Shown here: one piece after another, positions 16,013-26,601 of the stretch
Layout: each line of letters opens with the position of its first letter
Numbering within the stretch: position 1 is the stretch's first letter
Source of the DNA: Rikenellaceae bacterium
GTDB taxonomy: Bacteria; Bacteroidota; Bacteroidia; Bacteroidales; Rikenellaceae
Assembly (NCBI GenBank): GCA_030529085.1
Contig: JAUMXM010000001.1
Span: forward strand, 58,255 to 103,853
Length of the DNA: 45,599 nt
Direction of reading: 5' to 3'
Notes under the pieces: model-generated
Database searches by the model: none
What the model was told of the DNA's origin: nothing
The model's input: only the letters and a program-made list of their open reading frames with translations
Program-made: the position numbers and the translations under genes

Positions 16013-18988
16013 ATGAAGAGATTCAAAACCAAAATAATTTCTATGCAACACAAACTAATCAAATCCCTGCTTGCGGTGTTTATGACGCTGTGTGCTGTGG
16101 TCGCTCAGGCCCAGAATGCACAGGTTACCGTGAGCGGTGTGGTGACGGGGGCCGACATCAAAGAGCCGTTGATCGGCGTGGCCATCGTTACCGAGGCGAT
16201 GACGGGTGTTACGACGGGTCTCGATGGTGACTACACCATTCAGGCCGAGGCGGGCACCAAGCTCATCTTCCAGTACGTCGGCTACCAGACGGTCGAGTGG
16301 ACTGTACCTGCGGGTCAGGCTGCTGTGACCTACGATCTGGAGATGCAGACCGAATCGACGGCTGTCGAGGAGGTTGTGGTGATTGCTTACGGTGTTCGTA
16401 AGAAGGGCACGGTGGCAGGCTCCGTATCGACGGTGAAGGCCGAGAAGATTGAAAGTACCCCGACGGCAGCCTTCGATCAGGCGCTGCAGGGTCAGGTACC
16501 GGGTCTGACGGTTCTCTCGAACACGGGTGAGCCGAGTGCATCGGCTGTGATGACCATTCGCGGTACGAACTCGATTAACTCGGGTACGGCTCCCCTTTAC
16601 ATCTTGGACGGTGTGCCCATCTCGAGCAGCGACTTCAACACGATCAATCCTGCCGACATCGAGTCGTTGTCGGTTCTCAAGGATGCATCGTCGACCTCGA
16701 TCTACGGTGCTCGTGCTGCCAACGGTGTGATCGTGATCACGACCAAGCGCGGTCGTATGGCCGATCGCCCCAACATCGAGTTCCGCACCCAGGTCGGTAT
16801 TTCGCAGATTGCCCACGGTAATTGGGATTTGATGAACACCGCCGAGCGTATCCAGTACGAGAAGGAGATTGGTATGACCGCAGGTCAGAACTACAACCTC
16901 CTGAGCCGCACGAATATCAACTGGATGAAGGAGGTATTCAACTCGGCTGCCATGTTGCAGAGCTACGAGCTCTCGATTTCGGGTGCCGACGAGAAGACCC
17001 ACTACTACATCTCGGGTGGTTACTACAGCCAGGATGGTACGGCCATCGGCTCGTCGTTCGAGCGCTACTCGTTCCGTACGAATATCGAGCGCAAGGCTAC
17101 CGATTGGCTCAAGGTGGGTACCAACACGATGCTCAACTACCAGCTCATCAGCCAGGCCGACGAGGGTAACTACACGCTTGTGACCCCCATCTCGGCTGCT
17201 CGCTTCATGCTGCCCTACTACAGCCCCTATCGTGCCGACGGCTCGTTGGCTTCGGTGAATGATGGTTCGTGGAAGGGTATTGGTCAGAATCCGCTGGAGT
17301 GGCTGGAGAACAACCCCACAAACTATAAGAAGTATAAGATCATCTCGACCGTCTTTGCTGAGGCTACGCCGATCGAGGGTCTGACGATGCGTTCGCAGTT
17401 CAGCGTCGATTACGGCCACACGACCGGTTTCGGTGTGTCGTATCCGAGCTATGGTCCCAACCTGGGTCAGGGTAGCGCTTCGCGTTCGTCGACCGATAGC
17501 TATACGCTTACCGTAACCAACACGATCAACTACCGCTTTATGAAGGGGTTGGACCACTCGTTCAACTTCATGGTGGGCCAGGAGGGTATCGACTACCACT
17601 ACGAGGCCTTCAGCTTGATGAGCAAGGGTCAGAACAACGATAAGCTGACCAACATTTCGACCGGTACGCGCGTAACCTCGTGGAGCGATACGACCGACTC
17701 GGACTATGGTTTCCTCTCGTTCTTCGGTCGTGGTGAGTACAACTACAAGAACCGCTACTACTTCGAGGCTGCCGCTCGTGCCGATGCCTCGTCGCGTTTC
17801 GGTAAGTCGCGCCGTTGGGCAGGCTTCTGGTCGGTAGGTTTCATGTGGAACCTCCGCAACGAGAAGTTCATGGAGTCCTCGTCGCGCTGGCTGACCAACG
17901 CCCAGCTGCAGTTCTCGACCGGTACGTCGGGTAACTCATCGATCCCCAACTACGAGCACTTGGCGCTCATCGTCGGTGGTCTGGACTACACGGGTGCTCC
18001 GGGTGTAACGCTCGCGCAGCCCGGTAACGAGAACCTGGGTTGGGAGAAGCCTTGGACGACCAACTTCGCCCTCCACGCCGGCTTCTGGAATCGCCTCAAT
18101 GCCGATCTGGAGCTCTACTACAAGCGTACGTCGGATATGTTGATGGAGGTGCCGCAGGTGTCGTCGGATAAGGGCTTCGGCTACTTCTGGGACAACGTCG
18201 GTGAGATGGTCAACATGGGTGCCGAGCTTTCGCTTTCGGCCTCGCTGATCGCTACCGAGAAGTTCAACTGGATGGTTAATGCCAACATCTCGTACAACCA
18301 CAACGAGATCACTGAGCTCTACAACGGTGTTCAGGAGTACGAGCGTTCGAATACCAATACGAAGCTTGTTGTAGGTCACCCCCTCGGCGAGTTCTACATC
18401 AACCGTTATGCCGGTGTGAATCCCGCCAATGGTGATGCCCTCTGGTACACGAAGGATGGCGAGCTGACCAACGAGCTGCGCGACAGCGACAAGGTGCTGG
18501 TTGGCAAGAGCTACTTTGCCCCCTGGCAGGGTGGTTTTGGTACCGCACTTTCGTGGAACGGTCTTTCGGTTTCGGCTCAGTTCAGTTGGGTTGCCGACCG
18601 TTGGATGATCAACAACGACCGCTACTTCGACGAGTCGAACGGTCGCTTTGCAACCTACAACCAGTCGAAGCGTCTGTTGAACCGTTGGAAACAGCCGGGT
18701 GATGTAACCGACATTCCGCGTCACGGTGTCTATACGGAGTTCGACAGCCGCCTGCTGGAGGATGCTTCGTTCCTGCGCCTGAAGAATGTGATGGTGAGCT
18801 ACTCGCTGCCCGAGAAGTGGCTGCGCAAGACCCGCGTCTTTAGCTCGGCCCGTATCTATGTGCAGGGTCAGAACCTGCTGACCTTCACGAAGTTCTCGGG
18901 TCTCGATCCCGAGGGTACGTCGAATATCTATGCGGCGCAGTACCCCATGTCGCGCCAGTTCACCGCCGGTCTCGACCTTAAATTCTAA
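16013..18988 (+). CDS. SusC/RagA-family TonB-linked outer membrane transporter
   Basis: A 991-residue outer membrane channel. A signal peptide ends at AQAQ; the start may be 16013 or the ATG at 16043 (MQHKLIK), which gives a more typical signal. A carboxypeptidase-regulatory-like domain comes next (VSGVVTGADIKEPLIGVAIV region), then a TonB-box-like VEEVVVIAYG, a plug domain (with IRGTNSINSG and PLYILDGVPI), and a 22-strand type barrel that ends in an aromatic-rich strand with terminal Phe (LDLKF). Together with the SusD six bases downstream it forms a lidded importer for oligosaccharides or peptides. The protease in this operon favours peptides or glycopeptides; that is an inference. Codon use suggests high expression. 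Confidence 0.95.
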   Translation: MKRFKTKIISMQHKLIKSLLAVFMTLCAVVAQAQNAQVTVSGVVTGADIKEPLIGVAIVTEAMTGVTTGLDGDYTIQAEAGTKLIFQYVGYQTVEWTVPAGQAAVTYDLEMQTESTAVEEVVVIAYGVRKKGTVAGSVSTVKAEKIESTPTAAFDQALQGQVPGLTVLSNTGEPSASAVMTIRGTNSINSGTAPLYILDGVPISSSDFNTINPADIESLSVLKDASSTSIYGARAANGVIVITTKRGRMADRPNIEFRTQVGISQIAHGNWDLMNTAERIQYEKEIGMTAGQNYNLLSRTNINWMKEVFNSAAMLQSYELSISGADEKTHYYISGGYYSQDGTAIGSSFERYSFRTNIERKATDWLKVGTNTMLNYQLISQADEGNYTLVTPISAARFMLPYYSPYRADGSLASVNDGSWKGIGQNPLEWLENNPTNYKKYKIISTVFAEATPIEGLTMRSQFSVDYGHTTGFGVSYPSYGPNLGQGSASRSSTDSYTLTVTNTINYRFMKGLDHSFNFMVGQEGIDYHYEAFSLMSKGQNNDKLTNISTGTRVTSWSDTTDSDYGFLSFFGRGEYNYKNRYYFEAAARADASSRFGKSRRWAGFWSVGFMWNLRNEKFMESSSRWLTNAQLQFSTGTSGNSSIPNYEHLALIVGGLDYTGAPGVTLAQPGNENLGWEKPWTTNFALHAGFWNRLNADLELYYKRTSDMLMEVPQVSSDKGFGYFWDNVGEMVNMGAELSLSASLIATEKFNWMVNANISYNHNEITELYNGVQEYERSNTNTKLVVGHPLGEFYINRYAGVNPANGDALWYTKDGELTNELRDSDKVLVGKSYFAPWQGGFGTALSWNGLSVSAQFSWVADRWMINNDRYFDESNGRFATYNQSKRLLNRWKQPGDVTDIPRHGVYTEFDSRLLEDASFLRLKNVMVSYSLPEKWLRKTRVFSSARIYVQGQNLLTFTKFSGLDPEGTSNIYAAQYPMSRQFTAGLDLKF

Positions 18989-18994
18989 GCGCTT

Positions 18995-20539
18995 ATGAAG
19001 AGATTTTTGAATAATATCCGCATTACCGCGACGCTCCTGGCAGCTACGATGCTGCTCTCGACGTCGTGTCTTGACAAGGAGCCCGGCTCGGCAATTCCCG
19101 AGGCTGAGGCTATGCAGGACTTCAACGATGCCAAGCAGTTCCTGATTGGTATCTATGCCAATATGATGGGTGGTTCTCTGTGGAGTGGTTACCTGACGAT
19201 CTTGCCCGATTTGCAGGCCGATATGGTCTATGCTGTCGATGGCTACTCGAATGTCTATGGTGACATCTGGCAGTGGAACATCCGTCCTACGAATGCCGAG
19301 ATCGAGGCTGTTTATGGCTCGCTCTACATGGTGATTGCCAACTGTAACTTCTTCCTCGAGCGCATCGACGCCGTGATCGCCAAGCAGACCGATGATGCTG
19401 CTATCACGGAGCTCGATACCTACAAGGGTGAGGTTTATGCCATTCGTGCTCTCTGCTACTCGGAGTTGCTGAAGAACTATTGCAAGGCTTACGATCCCGC
19501 TACGGCGCAGAACGAGCTGGGTGTGGTGATCCGCACCAAGTACTCGGAGCCCGAGGAGCAGATTCGTGCTTCGCTCTACGACTCGTATCAGTTTGTGTTG
19601 GAGGATCTCCGCGAGGCTGAGGAGCGTCTGGATCCCGCCAACGACTGGTATTGCTACCTGCGTATGTCGCACGGTCTGGTGTGCGCTTTGCGTGCCCGCG
19701 TTGCCCTTAATATGCAGGATTGGGAGTCGGCCATCAGCTACTCGTCGAAGGTGATCGACCACCCGCACGATATCTTCGCACTCTCGAGCACGAATGTAAA
19801 CTACACCTCGACTTCGTCCTACTTCGACTATATGTGGGAGTATGACCTGGCTACGGAGGTGATCTGGCAGATTGGCTTTACGACCACGTCGTTTGGTGGT
19901 TCTTTGGGTTCGATCTTCCTGAACATTACGACCGACTACACTTATTTCTATCCCGACTACGTGCCTGCACAGTGGGTACTCGACCTCTACACCTCGGGTG
20001 ATGGTCGCTACGATGCCTACTTCCAGCAGGAGCGCACGGGTTATGCCCACGGCCTGACCTGGCCCCTCTTGGTGAAGTACTTCGGTAACCAGGACTTCAT
20101 CAATACGGCCAACATCTTCCAGGTATCGATGCCCAAGCCCTTCCGCTTGGCCGAGCAGTACCTGATTCGTGCCGAGGCCTACTGCCGTCAGGCTACGCCT
20201 AACTACACGGCTGCTTCGAAGGATATGGCTACGCTGCGCGCAGCTCGTCTTTCGTCGGGTGGTGCTATGACGCTGACGGCCGATAACTGCATCGAGCAGA
20301 TTGCCAACGAGCGCGTACGTGAGCTCTATATGGAGGGCTTCCGTCTGAACGACCTGAAGCGTTGGGGCAAGCTCTACAAGAACGGCGAGGGTTTCACGCG
20401 TAAGCCGCAGACCTTGTCGCTCGAGGAGGGTAGCTCGCTCTCGATCAAGATGGACAATCCGCTCTTCGTATGGCCGATTCCGCAGCACGAGATTGAGTCG
20501 CCCGGTTCGCAGATTCAGCCCAACGAAAGCAATTTGTAA
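18995..20539 (+). CDS. SusD/RagB-family surface lipoprotein
   Basis: A 514-residue lipoprotein that closes over the SusC channel and binds the ligand. The signal peptide ends in the lipobox STSC (Cys about 26), followed by LDKEPGS, with acidic residues that fit surface export. The tetratricopeptide-rich SusD fold is visible in helical pairs such as EVYAIRALCYSELLKNY and LRMSHGLVCALRARVAL. The C-terminal part has the usual RLAEQYLIRAEAY and ERVRELYMEGFRLNDLKRWG motifs. It ends in a typical PIPQHEI...NPN-like segment. The start codon lies six bases after SusC. Confidence 0.95.
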   Translation: MKRFLNNIRITATLLAATMLLSTSCLDKEPGSAIPEAEAMQDFNDAKQFLIGIYANMMGGSLWSGYLTILPDLQADMVYAVDGYSNVYGDIWQWNIRPTNAEIEAVYGSLYMVIANCNFFLERIDAVIAKQTDDAAITELDTYKGEVYAIRALCYSELLKNYCKAYDPATAQNELGVVIRTKYSEPEEQIRASLYDSYQFVLEDLREAEERLDPANDWYCYLRMSHGLVCALRARVALNMQDWESAISYSSKVIDHPHDIFALSSTNVNYTSTSSYFDYMWEYDLATEVIWQIGFTTTSFGGSLGSIFLNITTDYTYFYPDYVPAQWVLDLYTSGDGRYDAYFQQERTGYAHGLTWPLLVKYFGNQDFINTANIFQVSMPKPFRLAEQYLIRAEAYCRQATPNYTAASKDMATLRAARLSSGGAMTLTADNCIEQIANERVRELYMEGFRLNDLKRWGKLYKNGEGFTRKPQTLSLEEGSSLSIKMDNPLFVWPIPQHEIESPGSQIQPNESNL

Positions 20540-20563
20540 TACGTCTAAACTTTTGTGAGTGAT

Positions 20564-21478
20564 ATGACAAAATATATCTTATCGGCATGTGTAGCTTTCG
20601 TAGCAGCCTTCTCGCTGACGGCTTGCGACGAGGAGTACACGACCTATGCCGGTCCCGAGTATGTGATGTTCGCCGATACGCTTTCGACGAACATGGTCTT
20701 GAGCGATGCGGAGTACTTCTCCGTGCCCCTCTCGGCTACCGTAGCGTGCGACTACGATCGTACGCTGGCTGTGGAGATTCTCGACGAGGGCAGCAATGCC
20801 ATCGAGGGTCTGCACTACACCCTCTTATCGAACACGATTACCATCCCTGCAGGTAAACTCGCCGGCGAGGTGCGTGTGAAGGGTAACTACGAGAACATCG
20901 AGGCGAGCGATTCGCTGGGTTTCCGTATGCGTCTGGTGATGCCCGAGGCCCTGGAGTGGGATCTCTACAAGGAGTGGACCGAGACGAAGGTGGTGATGTA
21001 TAAGAGCTGCCCGTTCGATATCCATAACTTCACGGGCTGGTGTATGCTTACCTCGCTCTTGTTGTACGATTATCCGGGTACGAACCCCTTCTACCAGCGT
21101 CTGATCAAGACCGAGGCACACCCCACGGAGCCCAACACGGTTATCCTGCGTGAGGCCTTCTACGATGGTTACGATGTGACGATTCGCTTCCAGACGGATG
21201 ATCCGGCCAACCCGCTGGTTCTTATGGATGAGGATCAGGTGCTGAGCGACGAGGCTTCGGTCTTCGGCCAGGTTTTGGGCGATAACCACATCCTCGGTGC
21301 ATCGAGCCCCTACTACAACTCCTATTTTAACGCTTGTCAGTCGTTTGTCGAGCTTTGGATCTCGGTTTATGTCGAGGATCTGGGCAAGCCGATCGGTTCT
21401 GTCGGTCAGTACTACAACATCCTGGAGTGGGTGAGCGACGAGGAGGCCGAGCGTTTGCAGCGCGAGGAGGGCTTGTAA
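20564..21478 (+). CDS. surface lipoprotein, DUF4984/Calx-beta-like
   Basis: A 304-residue lipoprotein. The ATG at 20564 gives a clean signal (MTKYILSACVAFVAAFSLTAC) rather than the GTG nine bases earlier. After Cys come DEE residues. Residues about 25-125 form a beta-sandwich that resembles Calx-beta/DUF4843 domains (FSVPLSATV, GLHYTLLSNTITIPAGKLAGEV). The C-terminal half (130-300) has the pattern I recall for DUF4984 proteins next to SusCD pairs, without a catalytic motif. It is likely an accessory ligand-binding lipoprotein on the cell surface, in contact with SusCD. Confidence 0.72.
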   Translation: MTKYILSACVAFVAAFSLTACDEEYTTYAGPEYVMFADTLSTNMVLSDAEYFSVPLSATVACDYDRTLAVEILDEGSNAIEGLHYTLLSNTITIPAGKLAGEVRVKGNYENIEASDSLGFRMRLVMPEALEWDLYKEWTETKVVMYKSCPFDIHNFTGWCMLTSLLLYDYPGTNPFYQRLIKTEAHPTEPNTVILREAFYDGYDVTIRFQTDDPANPLVLMDEDQVLSDEASVFGQVLGDNHILGASSPYYNSYFNACQSFVELWISVYVEDLGKPIGSVGQYYNILEWVSDEEAERLQREEGL

Positions 21479-21496
21479 AGATTGAGCAACGAAACA

Positions 21497-23923
21497 ATGA
21501 AGAAGACTATGAAATATTACATTTTCCGTTTGATGGCCTCGGTGGCACTCCTCTCGACGCTCTTTTGCAGCTGCTCGGAGGATGAAGAGCTGACCGCTCC
21601 CCACTTCCCGGAGCAGGTGACGGCTACGGTTGCCGCAGGTGACATCTACACGCTCCACATCGAGCCGAATACGGCTTGGACCCTCTCGCTTTCGACCGAG
21701 ACGGCGACCTATTTCTACCTCTTGGACGAGGGTTCGAAGGTCTATAAGATGCGTGGTGCAGCCGGTTCGTACGATGTTCAGATCGGTGTTGCCGATATTG
21801 AGGAGTTCGACACGGAGCGTAGCTGCGAGGTGAGCCTTACGCTGGGCGAGGGTTCGCTGCAGGAGACGCGCACGATTGCGATCCTGACGCGTGGCACGAT
21901 TAACCGCGATCTGCAGGTTTTTGCCGCAGCAACCTTTGATGAGGAGCTCTCCGACTTTGCGAAGGACGAGACCGAGAACTACATCTACGGCGAGCAGCCT
22001 GTTGCTGCCATCGACCTGGTGCAGAACATGAACGATGTCTATATTCACCGCATCGCTGTCGAGGCTAACCATCCTTGGGCTTTTGCCGGTGAGATTCCCG
22101 CTTGGCTCACGCCCAATGTGACGGTTGCCGATAAGGGCCGCACGGAGGTCTACCTGCGCACGGCACGTACGGCTTACCCCTTCGAGGATACGGTTGCCAA
22201 GATCTGCTTTAGCGATATGACCGTGGAGCACAATCCGACGCTGACCGATGTCGAGCTCGCGATTGCAATGCCCGGTTGCGCCGACTATGTGAGCCTGCAG
22301 CTGGGTGGTACGTTGAACTTCAACGACCTCGGCCAGTACAACAACGATGGCTCGTATGTTGATTCGGGTGCCATTGGTTGGGTACATGCTCCTATGGGCG
22401 CGCGCGTATATAAAGTAGCGGTAGAGAATGGCTACTGCTACGCTTCGGAGGAGAAGACCGCCTGGTTTACCGTAACCGAGGAGTTCGATGCCGAGGCTAC
22501 ACCCGAGGCTGGTATCTGGTCGCGTAAGGTGACCGTGAAGCCCGAGGCCAACACCGATGCAGCCCGCGAGGGTATGATCGTGGTTGTTCCGCAGTCAAAG
22601 GCTTCGGCTATCAAGGATCCCGATGCGGATCTCTTCAACGCCGATGGTACGGCGCTGCGTGCAGAGTATGCTGCCTACAGCTCGAAGATTCAGCAGGATG
22701 CTTATGTGAATGTCGATGAGCTGTCGCCCATCGAGATCGCTTCGCTTGAGGCACTCCAGGCTTATGGTGGTGATTTCGCTGTCCTGGAAGAGAACAGCTG
22801 GATCTGGTCGGAGTTCGATACCGAGCACGCTTTCCGCATGACCTATCCCTCGAACGACGCTTCGTATGGTGGTGATCTGAAGATCAACAAGCCTTTCGAT
22901 CGCGTGGAGATTGTCGGCTTCGACGGTAAGACGCTCCTCCAGACCAACGCTTACGACGGTACGGCGATGGGTGAGGATAAGAGCTGGGTAACGGTTCAGG
23001 CCAGCCCCTACTCGATTGCTACGCAGCGTCGCGTAACCTGCCGCTTGGGTGAGGAGTTCCCGAACACCTGCCCGGGTGATATGGGTGAGAATGAGGCCTT
23101 CCTCCTCTTCAAGGATGCCGAGGGCAATATTCTGGCGCTGATCTACTTCGTTCTTGACGAGAACTATAAGCCCGGTGGTGGTTCGGATTCCGATAGCGCC
23201 ATCTCTTTCGTTGATGCTTCGGTTGCTGCCCAGTGCGGTGCTAAGCTGGCCGAGATCGTGGAGGGTGACGCTGATTACAGCGCCGAGGATGCCGCTATGG
23301 GTGTTCTCCAGTTCCGCCTGACTTACACGAAGGCTGCTGCTTCGGAGCAGGTTTACCTGAATGTTCCCGATTATAAGATGGTTATCCCGCAGCAGGATTG
23401 GTTGTCGGTTGATGAGCCGGGCAACGGTACGATCCGCATCTCGATGGATACCGAGAGTGGTACGGGCTATGTAAACCTCTACAACGACCAGTGGATCGTA
23501 TTTGCTACGATTGTCTGCGTGGCCGACATCAAGGCCGATGACGCTTACGATCCGAACGCTCCCGTTACCTTTGTCGATTACGAGGCTGCCCAGGCATTGG
23601 GTGCACAGCTCTTTGCCATCCCCGCTACCGACGATGCTTACGACAAGGAGCTTGGCTCGAAGGGTGTAAATCAGTTCCGCCTGATTCTCCCGAAGGCCGG
23701 TTCGGTGGCTCTGCGTGTGCCGAACTACTACTTCGGTTACCAGTACTCGGGTGGTTGGCTTTCGTTCACCCCCGATTGGCCGGAGAATGGTGCTACGGAG
23801 GTGACCATCACGATGACGTCGACGGGTAGTTCGCGCCAGTCGACCTTCCTGACGCTCTACGAGAACATGAGTGATGGTACGATTTCGGCTCAGATCCAGT
23901 GCATCCTGACCAACGAAGAGTAG
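21497..23923 (+). CDS. large surface lipoprotein with tandem C-terminal repeats (DUF5003-like)
   Basis: An 808-residue lipoprotein. The ATG at 21497 is preferred to an upstream TTG; ATG 21509 is also possible. The signal ends in FCSC followed by SEDEE. The first 100 residues form a BACON-like beta domain (EPNTAWTLSLSTETATY). Most of the middle has beta-rich modules without known catalytic residues. At the C-terminus two copies of a domain of about 110 residues follow each other (about 570-675 and 690-805), each beginning FVD and running through GA-L-x-x-I, then QFRL, then a WLS/WLSFTP core. I recall similar proteins as DUF5003; that name is not verified. Probably a surface binding scaffold. 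Confidence 0.68.
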   Translation: MKKTMKYYIFRLMASVALLSTLFCSCSEDEELTAPHFPEQVTATVAAGDIYTLHIEPNTAWTLSLSTETATYFYLLDEGSKVYKMRGAAGSYDVQIGVADIEEFDTERSCEVSLTLGEGSLQETRTIAILTRGTINRDLQVFAAATFDEELSDFAKDETENYIYGEQPVAAIDLVQNMNDVYIHRIAVEANHPWAFAGEIPAWLTPNVTVADKGRTEVYLRTARTAYPFEDTVAKICFSDMTVEHNPTLTDVELAIAMPGCADYVSLQLGGTLNFNDLGQYNNDGSYVDSGAIGWVHAPMGARVYKVAVENGYCYASEEKTAWFTVTEEFDAEATPEAGIWSRKVTVKPEANTDAAREGMIVVVPQSKASAIKDPDADLFNADGTALRAEYAAYSSKIQQDAYVNVDELSPIEIASLEALQAYGGDFAVLEENSWIWSEFDTEHAFRMTYPSNDASYGGDLKINKPFDRVEIVGFDGKTLLQTNAYDGTAMGEDKSWVTVQASPYSIATQRRVTCRLGEEFPNTCPGDMGENEAFLLFKDAEGNILALIYFVLDENYKPGGGSDSDSAISFVDASVAAQCGAKLAEIVEGDADYSAEDAAMGVLQFRLTYTKAAASEQVYLNVPDYKMVIPQQDWLSVDEPGNGTIRISMDTESGTGYVNLYNDQWIVFATIVCVADIKADDAYDPNAPVTFVDYEAAQALGAQLFAIPATDDAYDKELGSKGVNQFRLILPKAGSVALRVPNYYFGYQYSGGWLSFTPDWPENGATEVTITMTSTGSSRQSTFLTLYENMSDGTISAQIQCILTNEE

Positions 23924-23960
23924 TAAAAGTGAATGAGTGAAAACTGAATACGTTAGAACG

Positions 23961-26597
23961 ATGAAATTATATAGAATTTTCGCAACAATGCTGCTGGCTC
24001 TCTGTGCGCCGCTGCTGATGGTGAGTTGTTCGGACGACGATGGCGTCGACAACCGCGAGCACGGCTACGGATATCTCCAGTTCAAGCTCTACAAGGAGGC
24101 TTCTGCACCCCAGTCGCGTGGTGTGCAGACCCCTCTGGAGTCGCTCACCGATGCTCACAAGGTGAAGGTGACGCTGCTCTACGGCGAGACGACCATCTCG
24201 CAGACGCTCAACCTGCAGTCGGCCGAGGAGGATGTAGCTGCTTACGGTCTGCGTACCGATAAGATTAAGCTGCTCACCGGTACCTACGAGTTGGCTACCT
24301 ACACGCTCTACGACAGCAACGATAACGCTATCTTCAGCGGCGCTCCCATCGGGGAGCGTCAGCTGGAGGTCGTAATGGGCGGCCTTACGATGTACGACAT
24401 TGCCGTTCCCGTAACGCCGCGTGGTCGTGCTACCTTCTCGATCAAGAAGGATCTCTCGGCCATCACGCGTGGTGTGGTGCGCGAGTACACCTTCGACGAG
24501 ATTGCCTTCGTAACGCTTAACGTGCAGCACACGGCCAACCTGCAGCAGACCAAGATCGAAAAGCTGCCCGCCGAGTTCTCGATTCACTTCAACGAGGAGG
24601 ACGACGTGGAGGATGGCTACCAGACCTCGTCGCTTAAGTGCGACTCGCTGGTTTGGATGATGGCCGGTGACTACAAGCTCCTCTCCTACGAGCTCTTCGA
24701 CAAGGGCAAGGTGTTGCTCGAGTCGAACACGAAGCCCCAGGAGTTGACCTTCACGGTGGCCGATAACACCACCACCGAGGTGGCTGTTCCCGTTGCCCTG
24801 CATGCGGCTGACGAGTACCTGAAGGACTACTACGCACTCTATGAGATTTGGCAGAGCCTCGATGGTCCGAATTGGTACTACGAGGGTGAGGATTACAACG
24901 TGGGTTGCAACTGGAATTTCAACTGCGATCCCGACCTGTGGGGTAACCAGCCCGGTGTGCAGATGCACCCCAACGGCCGTATTGCCCGCCTCGACCTGAG
25001 CGGCTTCGGCTTCAGCGGCGATCTTTCGCCCGCCATCGGTCAGCTTACGGAGCTTGTTGAGCTCTACCTCGGTACCCACAACGATGCCCAGATGAGCTAC
25101 GATCCGTCGCTCGATCTCTCGAAGTCGTTGGCCGAGCGTCAGCAGAACCGCCTGGAGAACCACAAGACCTACCTCCGCACGATTCACCCCGCAACGCAGA
25201 TGTCGGAGCCTTGCGCCCGCGCCTTGGCCGAGCACAACATCACGATTCCCGAGACGGCGCTCTACGCCACCCACAAGGAGTCGGATCTGATCGATGTGAA
25301 GACGGGTGCCATGCGTAAGATCGTGAAGCACGATACGACCCACGGTACGATCAACAACGGTCTGAAGTCGATTCCCGCCGAGATTGGTAACCTGAAGAAG
25401 CTTGCTTCGTTCTTCATTGCCAACTCGCTGATCGAGTCGCTGCCTGAGGAGATTGCCCAGCTGGAGAGCTGCACCGATTTCGAGGTTTACAACTGTCCGA
25501 AGATGACCTCGTTCCCGATGGCTGTTGCACAGATGCCCGAGCTGATTTCGGTCAACCTGGCAAACAACCGCCAGTGGTCGGCAGAGGAGGTTCTCAAGGG
25601 CCTCGATGCGCTGGCTACCGGTGCTTCGAAGGAGAAGATTCAGATTCTCTATATGCGCGAGAATCAGCTCGAGGAGCTGCCCATCTCGTTGGCTGGTATG
25701 CAGAAGCTCGGTCTGTTCGACGTAGCTTACAACAAGATTAAGAAGGTTCCCGCTTTCGGTAAGAAGTTCGCCCCGATCCAGCTCTATCTCGACCACAACC
25801 AGATCGAGGAGCTGCCTCGCGACGAGGAGGGTTACTTCTGCGCTTACGAGGATGTCGAGACCTTCTCGGTGACCTTCAACAAGCTCAAGAAGTTCCCCAA
25901 CATCTTCTCGGCAAAGAGCATCTATACGATGACCTCGGTAGACTTCTCGGGTAACGAGATTACGGGCTTCGAGGGCGAGGAGGATGGTACCTTCAAGGGT
26001 ATCAACGTACAGACGCTGACCCTCTCGCAGAACTACAACCTCAAGAAGTACCCCGCAGCTTTGTGGAAGGCCGGCTCGTTCGTCTCCTACATCGTACTGC
26101 GTGCTTGCGGCCTCGAGGAGTTCCCCGAGGGCTCGTTCTCGGGTGAGACGACCGTAAACCTCGTGTCGCTCGACCTCTCGTACAACAACCTCTCGGATAT
26201 GCCCCGCGAGTTCCACGCCGGCAACATTCCCTACCTCTACGGTTTGGATATGTCGTTCAACCGCTTCTCGAAGGTCCCCTTCGAGCCGCTCGATGCCGCT
26301 GGTCTTACGGTCTATGCACTCCGCTCGCAGCGCGATGCCGACGGTAAGCGTTGCTTGAAGCAGTGGCCTACGGGTATCTATCAGCACACGGGTCTGCGCG
26401 GCCTCTACCTCGGCTCGAACGACCTGCGTGAGGTAGATGATACGATTTCGACCCTCTGCTACTACCTCGACATCAGCGATAACCCGAACATTGTGTTCGA
26501 CGCTTCGGATATCTGCTATGCTTGGCAGGTAGGTGCCTATATCCTGATCTACGACAAGTGGCAGAATATCAAGAACTGTGATCCGATGCTCTACTAA
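23961..26597 (+). CDS. leucine-rich-repeat surface lipoprotein (DUF4458-like N-terminus)
   Basis: An 878-residue lipoprotein; the ATG at 23961 gives the signal ending in LMVSC, followed by SDDDG. Residues 25-290 hold two Ig-like modules of the type I recall as DUF4458 (YGYLQFKLYKEAS, then IAVPVTPRGRATFSI). From about 300 a capped LRR domain begins (LYEIWQSLDGPNWYYEG, then RIARLDLSGFGFSGDLSP), and LRRs of about 23 residues run to the end (LNLANNR, LPISLAGMQKLGLFDVAYNKIKKVP). LRRs bind proteins, so a host or dietary protein or another subunit is the likely partner. TRG follows the second Ig-like domain start (AITRGVV). Confidence 0.8.
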   Translation: MKLYRIFATMLLALCAPLLMVSCSDDDGVDNREHGYGYLQFKLYKEASAPQSRGVQTPLESLTDAHKVKVTLLYGETTISQTLNLQSAEEDVAAYGLRTDKIKLLTGTYELATYTLYDSNDNAIFSGAPIGERQLEVVMGGLTMYDIAVPVTPRGRATFSIKKDLSAITRGVVREYTFDEIAFVTLNVQHTANLQQTKIEKLPAEFSIHFNEEDDVEDGYQTSSLKCDSLVWMMAGDYKLLSYELFDKGKVLLESNTKPQELTFTVADNTTTEVAVPVALHAADEYLKDYYALYEIWQSLDGPNWYYEGEDYNVGCNWNFNCDPDLWGNQPGVQMHPNGRIARLDLSGFGFSGDLSPAIGQLTELVELYLGTHNDAQMSYDPSLDLSKSLAERQQNRLENHKTYLRTIHPATQMSEPCARALAEHNITIPETALYATHKESDLIDVKTGAMRKIVKHDTTHGTINNGLKSIPAEIGNLKKLASFFIANSLIESLPEEIAQLESCTDFEVYNCPKMTSFPMAVAQMPELISVNLANNRQWSAEEVLKGLDALATGASKEKIQILYMRENQLEELPISLAGMQKLGLFDVAYNKIKKVPAFGKKFAPIQLYLDHNQIEELPRDEEGYFCAYEDVETFSVTFNKLKKFPNIFSAKSIYTMTSVDFSGNEITGFEGEEDGTFKGINVQTLTLSQNYNLKKYPAALWKAGSFVSYIVLRACGLEEFPEGSFSGETTVNLVSLDLSYNNLSDMPREFHAGNIPYLYGLDMSFNRFSKVPFEPLDAAGLTVYALRSQRDADGKRCLKQWPTGIYQHTGLRGLYLGSNDLREVDDTISTLCYYLDISDNPNIVFDASDICYAWQVGAYILIYDKWQNIKNCDPMLY

Positions 26598-26601
26598 ACA
26601 G

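Noticed and set aside
17936-20488. An 850-codon open frame on the minus strand opposite susC and susD
   Set aside because: It mirrors strongly coding genes whose codon bias avoids TTA, CTA and TCA, which leaves the opposite strand without stops. Its protein has no signal or motif.
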